The notes: generated by a model not told the origin, from the letters alone. A DNA stretch of 15,645 nt from Actinomycetota bacterium (GCA_018268735.1 JAFDWA010000012.1:1-15645), one strand, 5' to 3'; positions 8,127 to 15,645 are shown, counted from the first letter of the stretch. Made by a program: numbers and translations.

Positions 8127-10156
8127 ACCGGGCGCTCGGGCTCGCAGGCATCATCGTCGGCTTCGGCGGCGCGCTCCTCGGCGTCGCCGTGCTCGCCGCG
8201 GGGCTGCGCACGCGACGACCGTCGCTGCTGCGGATGGGCCGCTCCTACGCCGCGATCGTGCTCGTCGGGGCGGTGCTCGCGGTCGCTGCGATGCAGCGCG
8301 CGCTGATCACCCGCGACTTCACCGTGCAGTACGTGTTCGACCACGGTTCGTCGCGCACGCCGCCGCTGTTCAACGTCGCGACGATGTGGTCCGCGCTCGA
8401 GGGGTCGATCCTGCTGTGGGGGCTGATCCTCGCCGGCTACACGGTTGCCGTCGCCCACAAGTTCCGCAAGCGCGCGACAGATCCGCTCGTCGCGTGGGCG
8501 CTGCTCGTGATGCTGGTCGTCGCAGCGTTCTTCTTCGGCCTGATGCTCACCGCGGCCAACCCGTTCCACGGGGTCGTGCCTCCGCCCGGCTACGACGGTC
8601 CGGGCCCGAACCCGCTGCTGCAGAACCACATCCTCATGGCGTTCCACCCGCCGATGCTCTACCTCGGCTACGTCGGCTTCACCGTGCCGTTCGCGTTCGC
8701 CGTCGCAGCGCTCGTGACCGGTCGGGTGGGCGAGGGGTGGCTCGTCGAGACGCGCCGCTGGACCCTGTTCGCCTGGATGTTCCTGACGGCGGGCATCGTC
8801 CTCGGCGCCTGGTGGAGCTACGAGGTGCTCGGCTGGGGCGGGTACTGGAAGTGGGATCCGGTCGAGAACGCGTCGTTGCTGCCGTGGCTGACCGGCACCG
8901 CCTACATCCACTCCGTGATGGTCCAGGAGCGGCGCGGGATGCTGCGCGTCTGGAACCTGTCGCTGCTGTGCGCCACGTTCGCGTTGACGATCCTCGGGAC
9001 GTTCCTCACGAGGTCGGGGGTCGTCGAGTCGGTCCACGCCTTCTCGAGCGGCACCGTTGGGCCGCTGCTGCTCGGGTTCTTCGGATTCGTCGTCGCGGTG
9101 TCGGTCGCCTTGATCGGCTGGCGTGGGGACCGGCTGCGCTCGCCCGGGCGGATCGACTCGCCGCTGTCGCGCGAGGGGGCGTTCCTCGCGAACAACGTCG
9201 TGTTCTCGGCGTTCGCGTTCATCGTCCTGCTCGGCACGACGTTCCCGTTGATCGTCGAGGCGTTGAACGGGGACCGCCTGTCGGTCGGGGTGCCGTACTT
9301 CAGTCGGATGACGATGCCGATCGGGCTCGTCCTGCTCTTCCTCATGGGCGTCGCTCCGGTCCTTCCGTGGCGCAAGGGCACCACCGAGCTGCTGCGGGAG
9401 CGGCTGTGGTGGCCGGCGTGGATGGGCGTGGGCAGCGTCCTGCTCGCGGTCGCGCTGGGAGCCCGGGGGTGGGCGGCGCTGGTGGCGTTCGGGATGGGCG
9501 GCTTCGCTGCCGGCTCAGCGCTGCGTCAGCTCGGCCTCGCCACGCGGCGCCGAGGGGTGCGGGGTCTCGTCGGCCGGGCGAACGGCGGGATGGTCGTCCA
9601 CCTGGGTGCGATCATGATCGGTGTCGCGTTCGCGGCGTCCGCCAGCTACGTGCACCATGCGGAGATCACCCTGAAGGAGGGCCAGGTCGCGCACGTCGCG
9701 GGGCACTCCGTGCAGTACCTGGGGGCACGCACTCGGGAGCTCGACAACCGCGTCGAGCTGCTCGCCCGCGTCAAGGTCGACGATGCGCGCACCTTCGCCC
9801 CTCGACTCAACAAGTACCGGGTCGACGGGCAGACGATCGGGACGCCGTCGGTGCGGGTGGGTCCGTTCGAGGACGTGTACCTGGCGCTGACGAAGGCGCC
9901 GGACTCCGCAGGCGGCGGCATCGGACTGCGCGTGATCGTCCAGCCGCTGGTGCTGTGGTTGTGGGTCGGTGGCATCGTCATGGTGCTCGGCACGCTGCTC
10001 GCGCTGTACCCGGGGCGACGTCGTCGCAACCCGCTCGATCCCGTGTCGGCGGGCCTGGGATCGACCTCGCCGGTCCTCGGGCGCACCACGGAGCCTGCTC
10101 AGGGGGCCGCGGGCGCCGAGGGATCCGAGGATCCGCTCACCCCGGTGGCCGGGTGA
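8123..10156 (+). CDS. ccmF: Cytochrome c heme lyase subunit CcmF
   Basis: 677 aa from GTG 8123, with GGAGG at 8109-8113. Large polytopic membrane protein that joins heme from CcmE to apocytochrome CXXCH cysteines. The tryptophan-rich (WWD) domain lies at about 230-249, with LGWGGYWKWDPVEN. The four conserved histidines are His175 (FHPPMLYLGYVG), His263 (YIHSVM), His305 (SVHAF) and His493 (VVHLGA); each is exactly two residues beyond the E. coli positions 173, 261, 303 and 491. LTRSG precedes His305, as in the family. After the last conserved His comes a large external region and a final helix near 596-616. It overlaps ccmE by GTGA; ccmG begins 4 bp after its stop. Confidence 0.96.
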   Translation: MNRALGLAGIIVGFGGALLGVAVLAAGLRTRRPSLLRMGRSYAAIVLVGAVLAVAAMQRALITRDFTVQYVFDHGSSRTPPLFNVATMWSALEGSILLWGLILAGYTVAVAHKFRKRATDPLVAWALLVMLVVAAFFFGLMLTAANPFHGVVPPPGYDGPGPNPLLQNHILMAFHPPMLYLGYVGFTVPFAFAVAALVTGRVGEGWLVETRRWTLFAWMFLTAGIVLGAWWSYEVLGWGGYWKWDPVENASLLPWLTGTAYIHSVMVQERRGMLRVWNLSLLCATFALTILGTFLTRSGVVESVHAFSSGTVGPLLLGFFGFVVAVSVALIGWRGDRLRSPGRIDSPLSREGAFLANNVVFSAFAFIVLLGTTFPLIVEALNGDRLSVGVPYFSRMTMPIGLVLLFLMGVAPVLPWRKGTTELLRERLWWPAWMGVGSVLLAVALGARGWAALVAFGMGGFAAGSALRQLGLATRRRGVRGLVGRANGGMVVHLGAIMIGVAFAASASYVHHAEITLKEGQVAHVAGHSVQYLGARTRELDNRVELLARVKVDDARTFAPRLNKYRVDGQTIGTPSVRVGPFEDVYLALTKAPDSAGGGIGLRVIVQPLVLWLWVGGIVMVLGTLLALYPGRRRRNPLDPVSAGLGSTSPVLGRTTEPAQGAAGAEGSEDPLTPVAG

Positions 10157-10160
10157 GGGC

Positions 10161-10718
10161 GTGAAGCACCGGTCCGCGGTGATCGCCGGCGTCGTGGGCG
10201 TCGCTGTGGCCGCGCTCGTCGTCGTGTTCGCGACCGCCGACCCGCAGGTCGACCCGTCGACGTCGTCGCGGAGCCCGCTCATCGGCAAGTTGGCGCCGCC
10301 GCTCGCGGGGACCACCGCCGACGGCGGGCGATTCGACCTCGACAAGCGTCGAGGTGAGTGGGTGCTGGTCAACTTCTTCGCCACGTGGTGCCCGCCGTGC
10401 GTCCAGGAGCAGCCAGAGCTGGTCCGTCTCGCCGACCGCACCGCCGGGCACCTGCAGATCGTGAGCGTCGCTGCGGGCGACACGGCTGCCAACGTCACCC
10501 GGTTCTTCTCCGAGCAGGGCGGGAACTGGCCGGTGCTGGTCTCCGACACCGACGCCGCATCGATCGACTACGGCCTGATCAAGCTCCCGGAGTCCTACCT
10601 GATCTCACCGGAGGGCATCGTCGTCGAGAAGTTCGCCGGCGGCGTCACCGCCGGGCAGGTCGAGGCGCGGATCGCCGAGCTGTCGGGCACCTCGACGACG
10701 ATGGGTGGGGGATCGTGA
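10161..10718 (+). CDS. ccmG: Thioredoxin-like apocytochrome reductase CcmG (DsbE)
   Basis: 185 aa from GTG 10161, 4 bp after ccmF; the upstream GGGTGAGGG is a weak, close ribosome site. An N-terminal signal-anchor helix (about 6-24) holds a thioredoxin fold outside the membrane. Family marks are IGKLAPPLAG, the active site FFATWCPPC with Cys77 and Cys80, and the cis-proline Pro143 in KLPESYLISPEG. CcmG reduces CcmH or apocytochrome disulfides before heme attachment and itself receives electrons from a CcdA/DsbD-type protein, which is not encoded here. It resembles CcmG, ResA and TlpA about equally; the ccm neighbours favour CcmG. Ends in GTGA overlap with ccmH. Confidence 0.88.
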   Translation: MKHRSAVIAGVVGVAVAALVVVFATADPQVDPSTSSRSPLIGKLAPPLAGTTADGGRFDLDKRRGEWVLVNFFATWCPPCVQEQPELVRLADRTAGHLQIVSVAAGDTAANVTRFFSEQGGNWPVLVSDTDAASIDYGLIKLPESYLISPEGIVVEKFAGGVTAGQVEARIAELSGTSTTMGGGS

Positions 10719-11227
10719 GCATTGCCGCCCACCCGAGACGCCAGCAGTGGTGGTGGTGGGCGCTCATGGCCGTCGTGGTCCTGGTCGCGGTCGTGCTCGG
10801 AGCCCGCTCGGCGCCGAAGACGGGAGCGTCCGACGAGCGGTTGTTCGCGATCGCGGGTCGGCTCAAGTGCCTCCAGTGCGTCGGCGAGTCGGTCGCTGCC
10901 TCCCAGGCGCCGCTCGCGGTGCAGTTCCGACAGGAGATCCGCGACCGGATGGAGCAGGGCAGCACCGACGACGAGATCCTGAACTTCTTCGCACAGCGCT
11001 ACGGCCAGGAGGTGCTGCTCACCCCGCCGTCGAGCGGGGTCGGCGGGCTGGTCTGGGTGATCCCTGTCGTCGCCGTCGCGGCCGCTGCGCTGCTCCTCGG
11101 AGCGACGTTCCGACGCTGGAGCACCGAGCGCGACCACCGCCACGCGTCCGCCGACGACGTGGCGATCGTCGCCGACGCACTCTCGTCGACGCACCCGCCG
11201 TCGGGCGACGCGGACGTCGAGGCGTGA
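10715..11227 (+). CDS. ccmH: Cytochrome c maturation thiol oxidoreductase CcmH
   Basis: 170 aa from GTG 10715. A first membrane helix (about 12-30, opening with WWWW) is followed by the external three-helix domain with the redox motif LKCLQCVGES (Cys52, Cys55), equivalent to the family's LRCxxCQNxS. RYGQEVLLTPP and a second helix (about 112-130) match the end of the short CcmH/CycL form, and a 40-residue acidic tail follows. CcmH resolves the disulfide of apocytochrome or forms a mixed disulfide for ligation with CcmF. It lacks the TPR domain fused to E. coli CcmH; the next gene supplies it separately. Confidence 0.92.
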   Translation: MSIAAHPRRQQWWWWALMAVVVLVAVVLGARSAPKTGASDERLFAIAGRLKCLQCVGESVAASQAPLAVQFRQEIRDRMEQGSTDDEILNFFAQRYGQEVLLTPPSSGVGGLVWVIPVVAVAAAALLLGATFRRWSTERDHRHASADDVAIVADALSSTHPPSGDADVEA

Positions 11228-12486
11228 GCGCCACGGCCCGAACGCCGCCGGGCCTGGTGGACCCGGACCGGCTCGCTCAGCTCGAAGAGGAGCGCGACCA
11301 CCTGCTGCGCTCCCTGGAGGACCTCGAGCGGGAGCATGCTGCGGGGGACCTCGACGACCGCGACTACGACGAGCTCAAGGACGACTACACGGTGCGGACC
11401 GCCGAGGTGCTCCGCGCGATCGGGGAGCACCGCGACCTGGCCGAGCGGTCCCACCCCGCTCGCGACCCGCGACGGGCTGCCCTCGTGGTGCTCGTCGTGC
11501 TCGTCCTGGCCGTCGGGGCGGGCATCCTCGTGGCGCGCAGCTCCGGACAGCGCGGCGCCGGGACGGTGACGGGCAACGGCGACAGCCTGCGTGAACGCCT
11601 CGCGTCCTGCCAGATGCTGTCGTTCCAGAAGCCGAAGCAGGGCATCACCTGCTACGCGGCGATCCTGCAGGAGTCGCCTCGCAACGTCGAAGCGCTCACC
11701 TACCAGGGGTGGGCCCTCATCCGCGACGGCCAGGTCGAGCGTGGGGCCGAGAACCTCGCAGAAGTGGTCAGGATCGATCCTGACTACCCCGACGCCCGGG
11801 TCTTCCGAGCGGTCGCGCTCACCCGCGCCGCGGCGAGCGCGCAGCGCTCAGGTGACGCGTCGACGACGCGGGAGAGCTTCCTCGCTGCTGCCGCGGAGAT
11901 CGACCGCTTCTATCGCAACGATCCCTCCCAGACCGCGATCCAGGTGCTGCAGCAGGAGGGCCTGGAGCGCACGATCTTCTTCGGTCTCCTCGACGCTCGG
12001 ACCGTGCAGTGCTGGCAGCAGGCCGCCGCGGGCAGCGGCACCACGTCGGGCATCGACCAGAAGTTCCTCGACCGCCTGGGTGGCTGCCTCGACGGAGTGC
12101 TCGCGTCGTCGCCGACCTCGACCGATGCGCTGCTGTCGAAAGCGCTCACGCTGCTCGGGCCCGATCGCACCGATGTCGCGGCTGCGACCGCTGAGACCGG
12201 CCGGATCCTCGCGGTCGATCCCACGAACGCGAACGCGCTCCTGCTGCAGGCCTCGATGGCGCTGGCAGCGGACCACCTCGACGAGGCGTCCGCCCTCCTC
12301 GACCGGCTCGAGGGCCTGCCACGACCGACCGGGTCGTTCCTGATCGGCCCGCCCGAGCAGATGCGCGACGCGATCGCCGCGCGCCGCAGGGCGCTCGCCG
12401 GCTCCACCACCAGCGCCCCGTCGTCGCGCTCGGCGACGTCGACGGTGCCCGGATCCCCGGCGCTGCCCAACGCCGGCGGCGGATAG
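11224..12486 (+). CDS. ccmI: CcmI-like TPR protein of the cytochrome c ligase
   Basis: 420 aa from GTG 11224, overlapping ccmH by GTGA, with no clear ribosome site. Residues about 16-75 form a charged coiled coil with the CcmI-type pattern LEREHAAGDLDDRDYDELK. A single membrane helix lies at about 86-104. The external part (120-380) is helical and TPR-like, for example VEALTYQGWALIRDGQVE and NANALLLQASMALAADHLDE, and contains four cysteines (129, 143, 263, 278). A Ser/Thr/Pro-rich tail ends the protein. CcmI chaperones apocytochromes to CcmF/H. The usual first membrane helix before the coiled coil is absent, so the N-terminus should be cytoplasmic with a single crossing. The symbol is assigned from position and architecture. 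Confidence 0.75.
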   Translation: MSATARTPPGLVDPDRLAQLEEERDHLLRSLEDLEREHAAGDLDDRDYDELKDDYTVRTAEVLRAIGEHRDLAERSHPARDPRRAALVVLVVLVLAVGAGILVARSSGQRGAGTVTGNGDSLRERLASCQMLSFQKPKQGITCYAAILQESPRNVEALTYQGWALIRDGQVERGAENLAEVVRIDPDYPDARVFRAVALTRAAASAQRSGDASTTRESFLAAAAEIDRFYRNDPSQTAIQVLQQEGLERTIFFGLLDARTVQCWQQAAAGSGTTSGIDQKFLDRLGGCLDGVLASSPTSTDALLSKALTLLGPDRTDVAAATAETGRILAVDPTNANALLLQASMALAADHLDEASALLDRLEGLPRPTGSFLIGPPEQMRDAIAARRRALAGSTTSAPSSRSATSTVPGSPALPNAGGG

Positions 12487-12511
12487 CGCGTCGCACCGAC
12501 CCTCGACGCGC
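12486..12511 (+). terminator. Inverted repeat at the end of the ccm operon
   Basis: GCGCGTCG, a 10-nt loop and CGACGCGC form a perfect 8-bp stem beginning at the last base of the ccmI stop codon. No T tract follows. Its place between the operon and a gene with its own promoter suggests a terminator. Confidence 0.45.
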
Positions 12512-12522
12512 CCCTCGCTCGA

Positions 12523-12528
12523 TAGCCT
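12523..12528 (+). promoter_or_regulatory. Candidate -10 box for a leaderless oxidoreductase transcript
   Basis: TAGCCT is followed by 8 nt and ATG 12537, with no Shine-Dalgarno between. This fits a TANNNT-type leaderless promoter. A TCGACG resembling a weak -35 overlaps the hairpin just upstream. Confidence 0.45.
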
Positions 12529-12536
12529 CGGTCGCC

Positions 12537-13763
12537 ATGCGGATCCTGCTGGTCGGTGCCGGTGGCGTGGGCGACGCGTTCTGCGCGATCGCCTCCCGTC
12601 GTGAGTTCGTCGAGTCGATCCTCGTGGGCGACATCGACGGATCGCGGGCGCAGCGCTCCGCGGCGCGCGACGACCGGTTCGCATCGACCGTGCTCGACGC
12701 ATCGGATGCCGGCGCGGTCGCCGCCGCAGCTCGCGCTGCAGGCGCGCACCTGGTGATGAACGCAGCCGATCCCCGCTTCGTCATGCCGATCTTCGACGGT
12801 GCCTTCGACGCCGGGGCCAACTACATGGACATGGCGATGTCGCTGTCGAAGCCGCACCCCGAGCGCCCCAACGAGCTCACGGGGGTGAAGCTCGGGGACC
12901 GCCAGTTCGCCCAGGCGGACGCCTGGACCGAACGTGGCCTGCTGGCGCTGTGCGGCATGGGCGTGGAACCGGGGATAGCGGACGTGTTCGCCCGCTACGC
13001 CGCCGACGAGCTGTTCCACAGCATCGACGAGATCGGCGTCCGCGACGGGGCCGACATGGTCGTCCGGGGCTTCGACTTCGCTCCGACGTTCTCGATCTGG
13101 ACGACGATCGAGGAGTGCCTGAACCCGCCGGTCATCTGGGAGCGCGACGCAGGGTGGTTCACCACGGCACCGTTCTCCGAGCCCGAGGTGTTCCGGTTCC
13201 CCGAGGGCATCGGCGACGTGGAGTGCGTCAACGTCGAGCACGAGGAGGTCCTGCTCGTGCCGCGGTGGGTGGAGTGCCGGCGGGTCACGTTCAAGTACGG
13301 CCTCGGCGACGAGTTCATCGACGTGCTGCGGACGCTGCACAAGCTGGGCCTCGACGGCACCGATCCGGTGTCGGTCCGGGGGCAACAGGTCTCGCCGCGT
13401 GATGTCGTCGCCGCGTGCCTGCCCGACCCGGCGACGCTGGGGGACCGCATCGAGGGGCGCACGTGTGCCGGAACCTGGGTCACCGGCACCGGACGTGGTC
13501 CGGACGGACGAGCAACCGGCCCTCGGGAGCTGTACCTGTACCACGTGGTCGACAACGCGGAGACGATGGGTCGCGACGGCGCCCAGGCGGTCGTGTGGCA
13601 GACCGCCGTCGGTCCGGTCGTCGCCTGCGAGCTGATCGACTCGGGCGTCTGGTCGGCGAGTGGGGTCGTCGGCCCTGAGGCGCTGCCTCCCAGGCCGTTC
13701 CTCGACCTGCTCTCTGGCGAGTACCGCTCGCCATGGGGGATCGACGAACGCCGAGCGGGCTGA
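12537..13763 (+). CDS. Saccharopine dehydrogenase-family NAD(P)-dependent oxidoreductase
   Basis: 408 aa from ATG 12537. The N-terminal Rossmann fold opens with MRILLVGAGGVG (GxGGxG at 7-12). Acidic Asp32 and Asp34 at the end of the second strand suggest preference for NAD over NADP. HLVMNAADPRFVMP, ANYMDMAM and GMGVEPGIADVFARYAAD (about 140-157) are typical of the saccharopine dehydrogenase/lysine 6-dehydrogenase superfamily, and the rest forms the substrate domain. Such enzymes make or cleave secondary amines of amino acids or polyamines; the true substrate cannot be read from the sequence. It has its own promoter-like box and appears to be a single-gene unit. The gap to the convergent phosphatase is 6 bp, with a hairpin over both stops. 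Confidence 0.8.
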   Translation: MRILLVGAGGVGDAFCAIASRREFVESILVGDIDGSRAQRSAARDDRFASTVLDASDAGAVAAAARAAGAHLVMNAADPRFVMPIFDGAFDAGANYMDMAMSLSKPHPERPNELTGVKLGDRQFAQADAWTERGLLALCGMGVEPGIADVFARYAADELFHSIDEIGVRDGADMVVRGFDFAPTFSIWTTIEECLNPPVIWERDAGWFTTAPFSEPEVFRFPEGIGDVECVNVEHEEVLLVPRWVECRRVTFKYGLGDEFIDVLRTLHKLGLDGTDPVSVRGQQVSPRDVVAACLPDPATLGDRIEGRTCAGTWVTGTGRGPDGRATGPRELYLYHVVDNAETMGRDGAQAVVWQTAVGPVVACELIDSGVWSASGVVGPEALPPRPFLDLLSGEYRSPWGIDERRAG

Positions 13764-13771
13764 ACCCGCTC
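13753..13771. terminator. Inverted repeat covering both convergent stop codons
   Basis: GAGCGGG, a CTGAA loop and CCCGCTC form a perfect 7-bp stem. The loop holds the plus-strand stop (13761-13763), and the right arm overlaps the minus-strand stop (13770-13772). Being symmetric, it may act as a bidirectional terminator. A second hairpin follows at 13780-13799. Confidence 0.55.
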
Positions 13772-14243
13772 AGACCCTGATCGGCGTGTAGACGCCGGTG
13801 GCGAACGTCTCGCCGTCCCAGTGCTGCAGGGTCCACACCGACCCTTTGGCGCAGCCGAGCTTGCCCGGGACGACCATCCCGCGTCGTTGCGCCCGGCTGA
13901 CCAGGTCGGGGATCACGTCGCCGTGGCTGCAGAGGACCGCGTTGCGCTGCGGGTCGTTCGCCAGAGACGCCACGAGCGTCCACACGTCGTCGATCGCCGA
14001 TCCCTCCGCGAGGCGTTCGTCGATGACGACCTCGACGCCGACGGACTTCGCCAGGGGCTCGACGGTCTGGCGGCAACGCCGGAACGGGCTGGACAGCACA
14101 GCTCGGGGCGCCTCGATGCGCAGCCACTCGGAGAGCCGCTCCGCCTGCAGGTGCCCTGTCACGTCCAACGGCCGGTCGTCATCGTGGGGGTCTGCGTCGT
14201 CACGGACCCCTGCAGAGCCGTGACGGACCAGGTAGAGCGCCAT
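13770..14243 (-). CDS. SixA-like histidine phosphatase
   Basis: 157 aa from ATG 14243. Short member of the histidine phosphatase (phosphoglycerate mutase-like) superfamily. The catalytic RHG motif is LVRHGSAG (Arg7, His8). SSPFRRCRQT supplies the second Arg, Glu80 in ERLAEG is the likely proton donor, and CSHGDV gives the second His (His107). Length and layout match SixA-type phosphohistidine phosphatases, which dephosphorylate His on phosphotransfer proteins, but small-molecule or other phosphoesters are also possible. It starts 19 bp after the beta-propeller gene on the same strand, so cotranscription is possible; no Shine-Dalgarno is visible. Confidence 0.85.
   Translation of the reverse strand: MALYLVRHGSAGVRDDADPHDDDRPLDVTGHLQAERLSEWLRIEAPRAVLSSPFRRCRQTVEPLAKSVGVEVVIDERLAEGSAIDDVWTLVASLANDPQRNAVLCSHGDVIPDLVSRAQRRGMVVPGKLGCAKGSVWTLQHWDGETFATGVYTPIRV
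13780..13799. terminator. Second inverted repeat inside the phosphatase 3' end
   Basis: CGGCGT-GTAG-ACGCCG forms six base pairs, extended to eight through a T-G wobble and an A-T pair. It follows the hairpin at 13753-13771 and may back up termination of the plus-strand gene. It is weaker, and chance is possible in GC-rich coding DNA. Confidence 0.3.
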
Positions 14244-14252
14244 CAGGCCATG

Positions 14253-14258
14253 AACGTA
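14253..14258 (-). promoter_or_regulatory. Possible -10 box before the histidine phosphatase
   Basis: On the minus strand TACGTT lies 9 nt before ATG 14243, directly after the stop of the upstream gene. It fits TANNNT, but the spacing is slightly long for a leaderless start, so transcription from the upstream gene remains an alternative. Confidence 0.25.
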
Positions 14259-14262
14259 CTCG

Positions 14263-15645
14263 TCACGACGGCGGCGCAGCGGAAGGGGTCGTGATGGTGC
14301 CGGTGTTGCGGTCGTTGCCGCCGAATCGGATCCAGTCGCCGAGCGCCCGCGAGGAGGTCGGCAGCTTCCAGACGAGGAGGTGGCCGTCCCGCCGGGTGAC
14401 CGCGACGTCGCCGTGGCCGTCGCCGTCCCAGTCGCCGAAGGCCGGCGTGCCGACGGCCCATCCGCCGGTCAGCTTCGGCCAACCGGCGGGGATGTGGCCG
14501 TCGCCGGAGACGGCGTCGAGCATCTGCACGCCGTTGGCCGCGACGACCTCGTTGTGACCGTCGCCGTCGACGTCCGCGACCGCCGGCGTCACGAAGAACG
14601 CGAGGTCGGCGGTGACCCGGGGGAAGCCTCGCCGGATCGTCGCGTCGGTCCCGTTCCACACGGTGAGCTGGGGGTCGCCCTTCTGGTGGTTCGGCAGCAG
14701 CGTGTCGAGCGCGCGGCCGGCTCCGGTGGTCGGCGCAGCGATGTCGAGGCCGCTCGTGGAGCCGAGGTGGCCGATCGCCGGACCACCGAACGCCCCGGTC
14801 AGGATCCCGGTGTCGTCGCTGTTCGAGTCCGGAGGGAAGACGAACAGCCAGCTGAGCGCGAGCTGCAGCCCGAACGGGCGCCCGTAGAGCGTGTGGCCGT
14901 CGGCGGAGAACACCATCGGTGGACCGCTGACCGACATGGCGACGACCTCGTTGTGCCCGTCGCCGTCGACATCGCCGATCGCCGCCTGGGTCGCCACGCC
15001 GTCACCGATGGTGGGCAGCACGCCGGTCATGAACATGGGCAGCTTGACCGGCCATCCGGGAAGGATCGATCCGTTCGGGCGCAGCGCGAACAACCTGGTG
15101 TTGCCGCTCATCCCGCTCAGTCCGATCCCCGGGAACAGCGCAGGGGTCTCGTCGTACTGCTCCTGGGTGCCGATGACGATCTCGGGCCGCCCGTCGCCGT
15201 CCAGATCGCCGAGCGACGGGGTCGCGACGATCTCACCGCCCTGCTTGGTGTGGTCGGGATCCCGGAACGTCACGTGGTTGGTGACGGGGTCGATCGATCG
15301 GACCTGTGCCGGGTCGACGACGAGCACGGGGAACCCGGGCAGCGCCGTGCCGTCGCGGTGCCAGGCGTACACGTGGCGGTCCATCGACGCCGCGACGATG
15401 TCGAGGTGGCCGTCGCCGTCGAGGTCCCCGAGCGCGACGCCGCCGACGATGCCGGGCTTGAGGCGGTTGCGCTCGTCGGTGGCGTCGCCCCGGCTGAAGT
15501 TCGGGTCGACCGACATCGTGGCCTTCGTGGAGCCGTCGGCGCCGAAGACGTGCACCGAGCCCTCGAGGTCGCCGACGACGACCTCGGGGACGCCGTCGCC
15601 GTCGAGGTCGGCCACCGCGGGGGCGCCGATCCCGGGTGCGCGGCC
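14263..15645 (-). CDS. FG-GAP/VCBS beta-propeller protein (5' partial)
   Basis: The frame is open to the window end; 460 residues are visible and the N-terminus, probably with a signal peptide, is missing. Six copies of the calcium-binding D-x-DGDG loop occur in contexts such as ALGDLDGDGHLDIVAAS and AAIGDVDGDGHNEVVA, beginning at visible residues near 13, 74, 147, 225, 358 and 407. A degenerate copy, GPAIGHLGSTSGLDIAAP near 289, has lost the acidic loop. This gives about seven blades, as in integrin-alpha-type propellers. The strands after each loop (GSVHVF, RHVYAW, TRLFAL, HLLVW) also recall PQQ-like blades. The end, RFGGNDRNTGT, resembles the final segment of related secreted propellers. 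Probably extracellular and calcium-stabilised, with a binding role. No C-terminal anchor is visible. Confidence 0.85.
   Translation of the reverse strand, partial: GRAPGIGAPAVADLDGDGVPEVVVGDLEGSVHVFGADGSTKATMSVDPNFSRGDATDERNRLKPGIVGGVALGDLDGDGHLDIVAASMDRHVYAWHRDGTALPGFPVLVVDPAQVRSIDPVTNHVTFRDPDHTKQGGEIVATPSLGDLDGDGRPEIVIGTQEQYDETPALFPGIGLSGMSGNTRLFALRPNGSILPGWPVKLPMFMTGVLPTIGDGVATQAAIGDVDGDGHNEVVAMSVSGPPMVFSADGHTLYGRPFGLQLALSWLFVFPPDSNSDDTGILTGAFGGPAIGHLGSTSGLDIAAPTTGAGRALDTLLPNHQKGDPQLTVWNGTDATIRRGFPRVTADLAFFVTPAVADVDGDGHNEVVAANGVQMLDAVSGDGHIPAGWPKLTGGWAVGTPAFGDWDGDGHGDVAVTRRDGHLLVWKLPTSSRALGDWIRFGGNDRNTGTITTPSAAPPS
14412..15612 (-). repeat. FG-GAP calcium-loop repeats
   Basis: The near-identical segment CCGTCGCCGTC plus a few bases (plus-strand sense) recurs near 14413, 14561, 14958, 15192, 15413 and 15593, each encoding one DGDG calcium loop on the minus strand. 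Spacing is irregular (about 150-400 bp), reflecting insertions between propeller blades rather than recent tandem duplication. Confidence 0.65.

Noticed and set aside
8113..10164. 683-codon frame nearly coextensive with ccmF
   Set aside because: A +2 shadow of ccmF rich in Arg and Ala; the ccmF frame carries all the conserved motifs.
14412..15612. Recurring CCGTCGCCGTC segments as a possible CRISPR-like or regulatory repeat
   Set aside because: Each copy encodes the DGDG calcium loop in frame and the spacing is irregular, so protein repeats explain them.

Overview
The window is high-GC, densely packed bacterial DNA with short gaps and many GTG starts. A class E-like sortase, a Septum_form lipoprotein, a fibronectin-III/MBG/YDG surface protein and TANNNT promoter boxes set 7-9 nt from start codons suggest Actinomycetota, perhaps class Acidimicrobiia. 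This is an inference from gene content; no rRNA or other phylogenetic marker is present.

Layout. (1) Positions 3-3704 (+): the 3' part of a large surface protein made of fibronectin type III domains, then MBG, YDG and Ig-like domains, a Thr/Ala/Pro linker and a C-terminal membrane anchor. (2) Positions 3712-5219 (-): a two-gene unit, a membrane sortase followed by a Septum_form lipoprotein, converging on the surface-protein gene with 7 bp between them. (3) Positions 5297-12486 (+): a complete, colinear System I cytochrome c maturation operon, ccmABCDEFGHI. A 77-bp divergent control region separates it from the sortase. Seven of its eight junctions overlap, six of them by exactly 4 bp (ATGA/GTGA). 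(4) Positions 12537-13763 (+): a saccharopine dehydrogenase-family oxidoreductase with an apparently leaderless promoter. (5) Positions 13770-15645 (-): a SixA-like histidine phosphatase and, upstream of it, the 3' part of a seven-blade FG-GAP/VCBS beta-propeller protein that runs off the window.

How the genes work together. CcmAB and CcmCDE load heme covalently onto CcmE (HxxxY motif present). CcmG and CcmH keep the apocytochrome CXXCH cysteines reduced, CcmI holds the apocytochrome, and CcmF/H/I carry out ligation outside the membrane. All key residues are visible except for one Asp-to-Glu change in the CcmC tryptophan-rich motif. No c-type cytochrome gene lies in the window, so the clients are encoded elsewhere.

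Control signals. Perfect inverted repeats sit at both convergent gene ends (3722-3746 and 13753-13771) and at the end of the ccm operon (12486-12511), and fit terminators. I saw no tRNA, rRNA, CRISPR array, insertion sequence or phage gene. No gap between genes exceeds 100 bp. I found no strong evidence for an entirely new system; the most notable content is the intact System I operon in a probable actinobacterium and its compact architecture.
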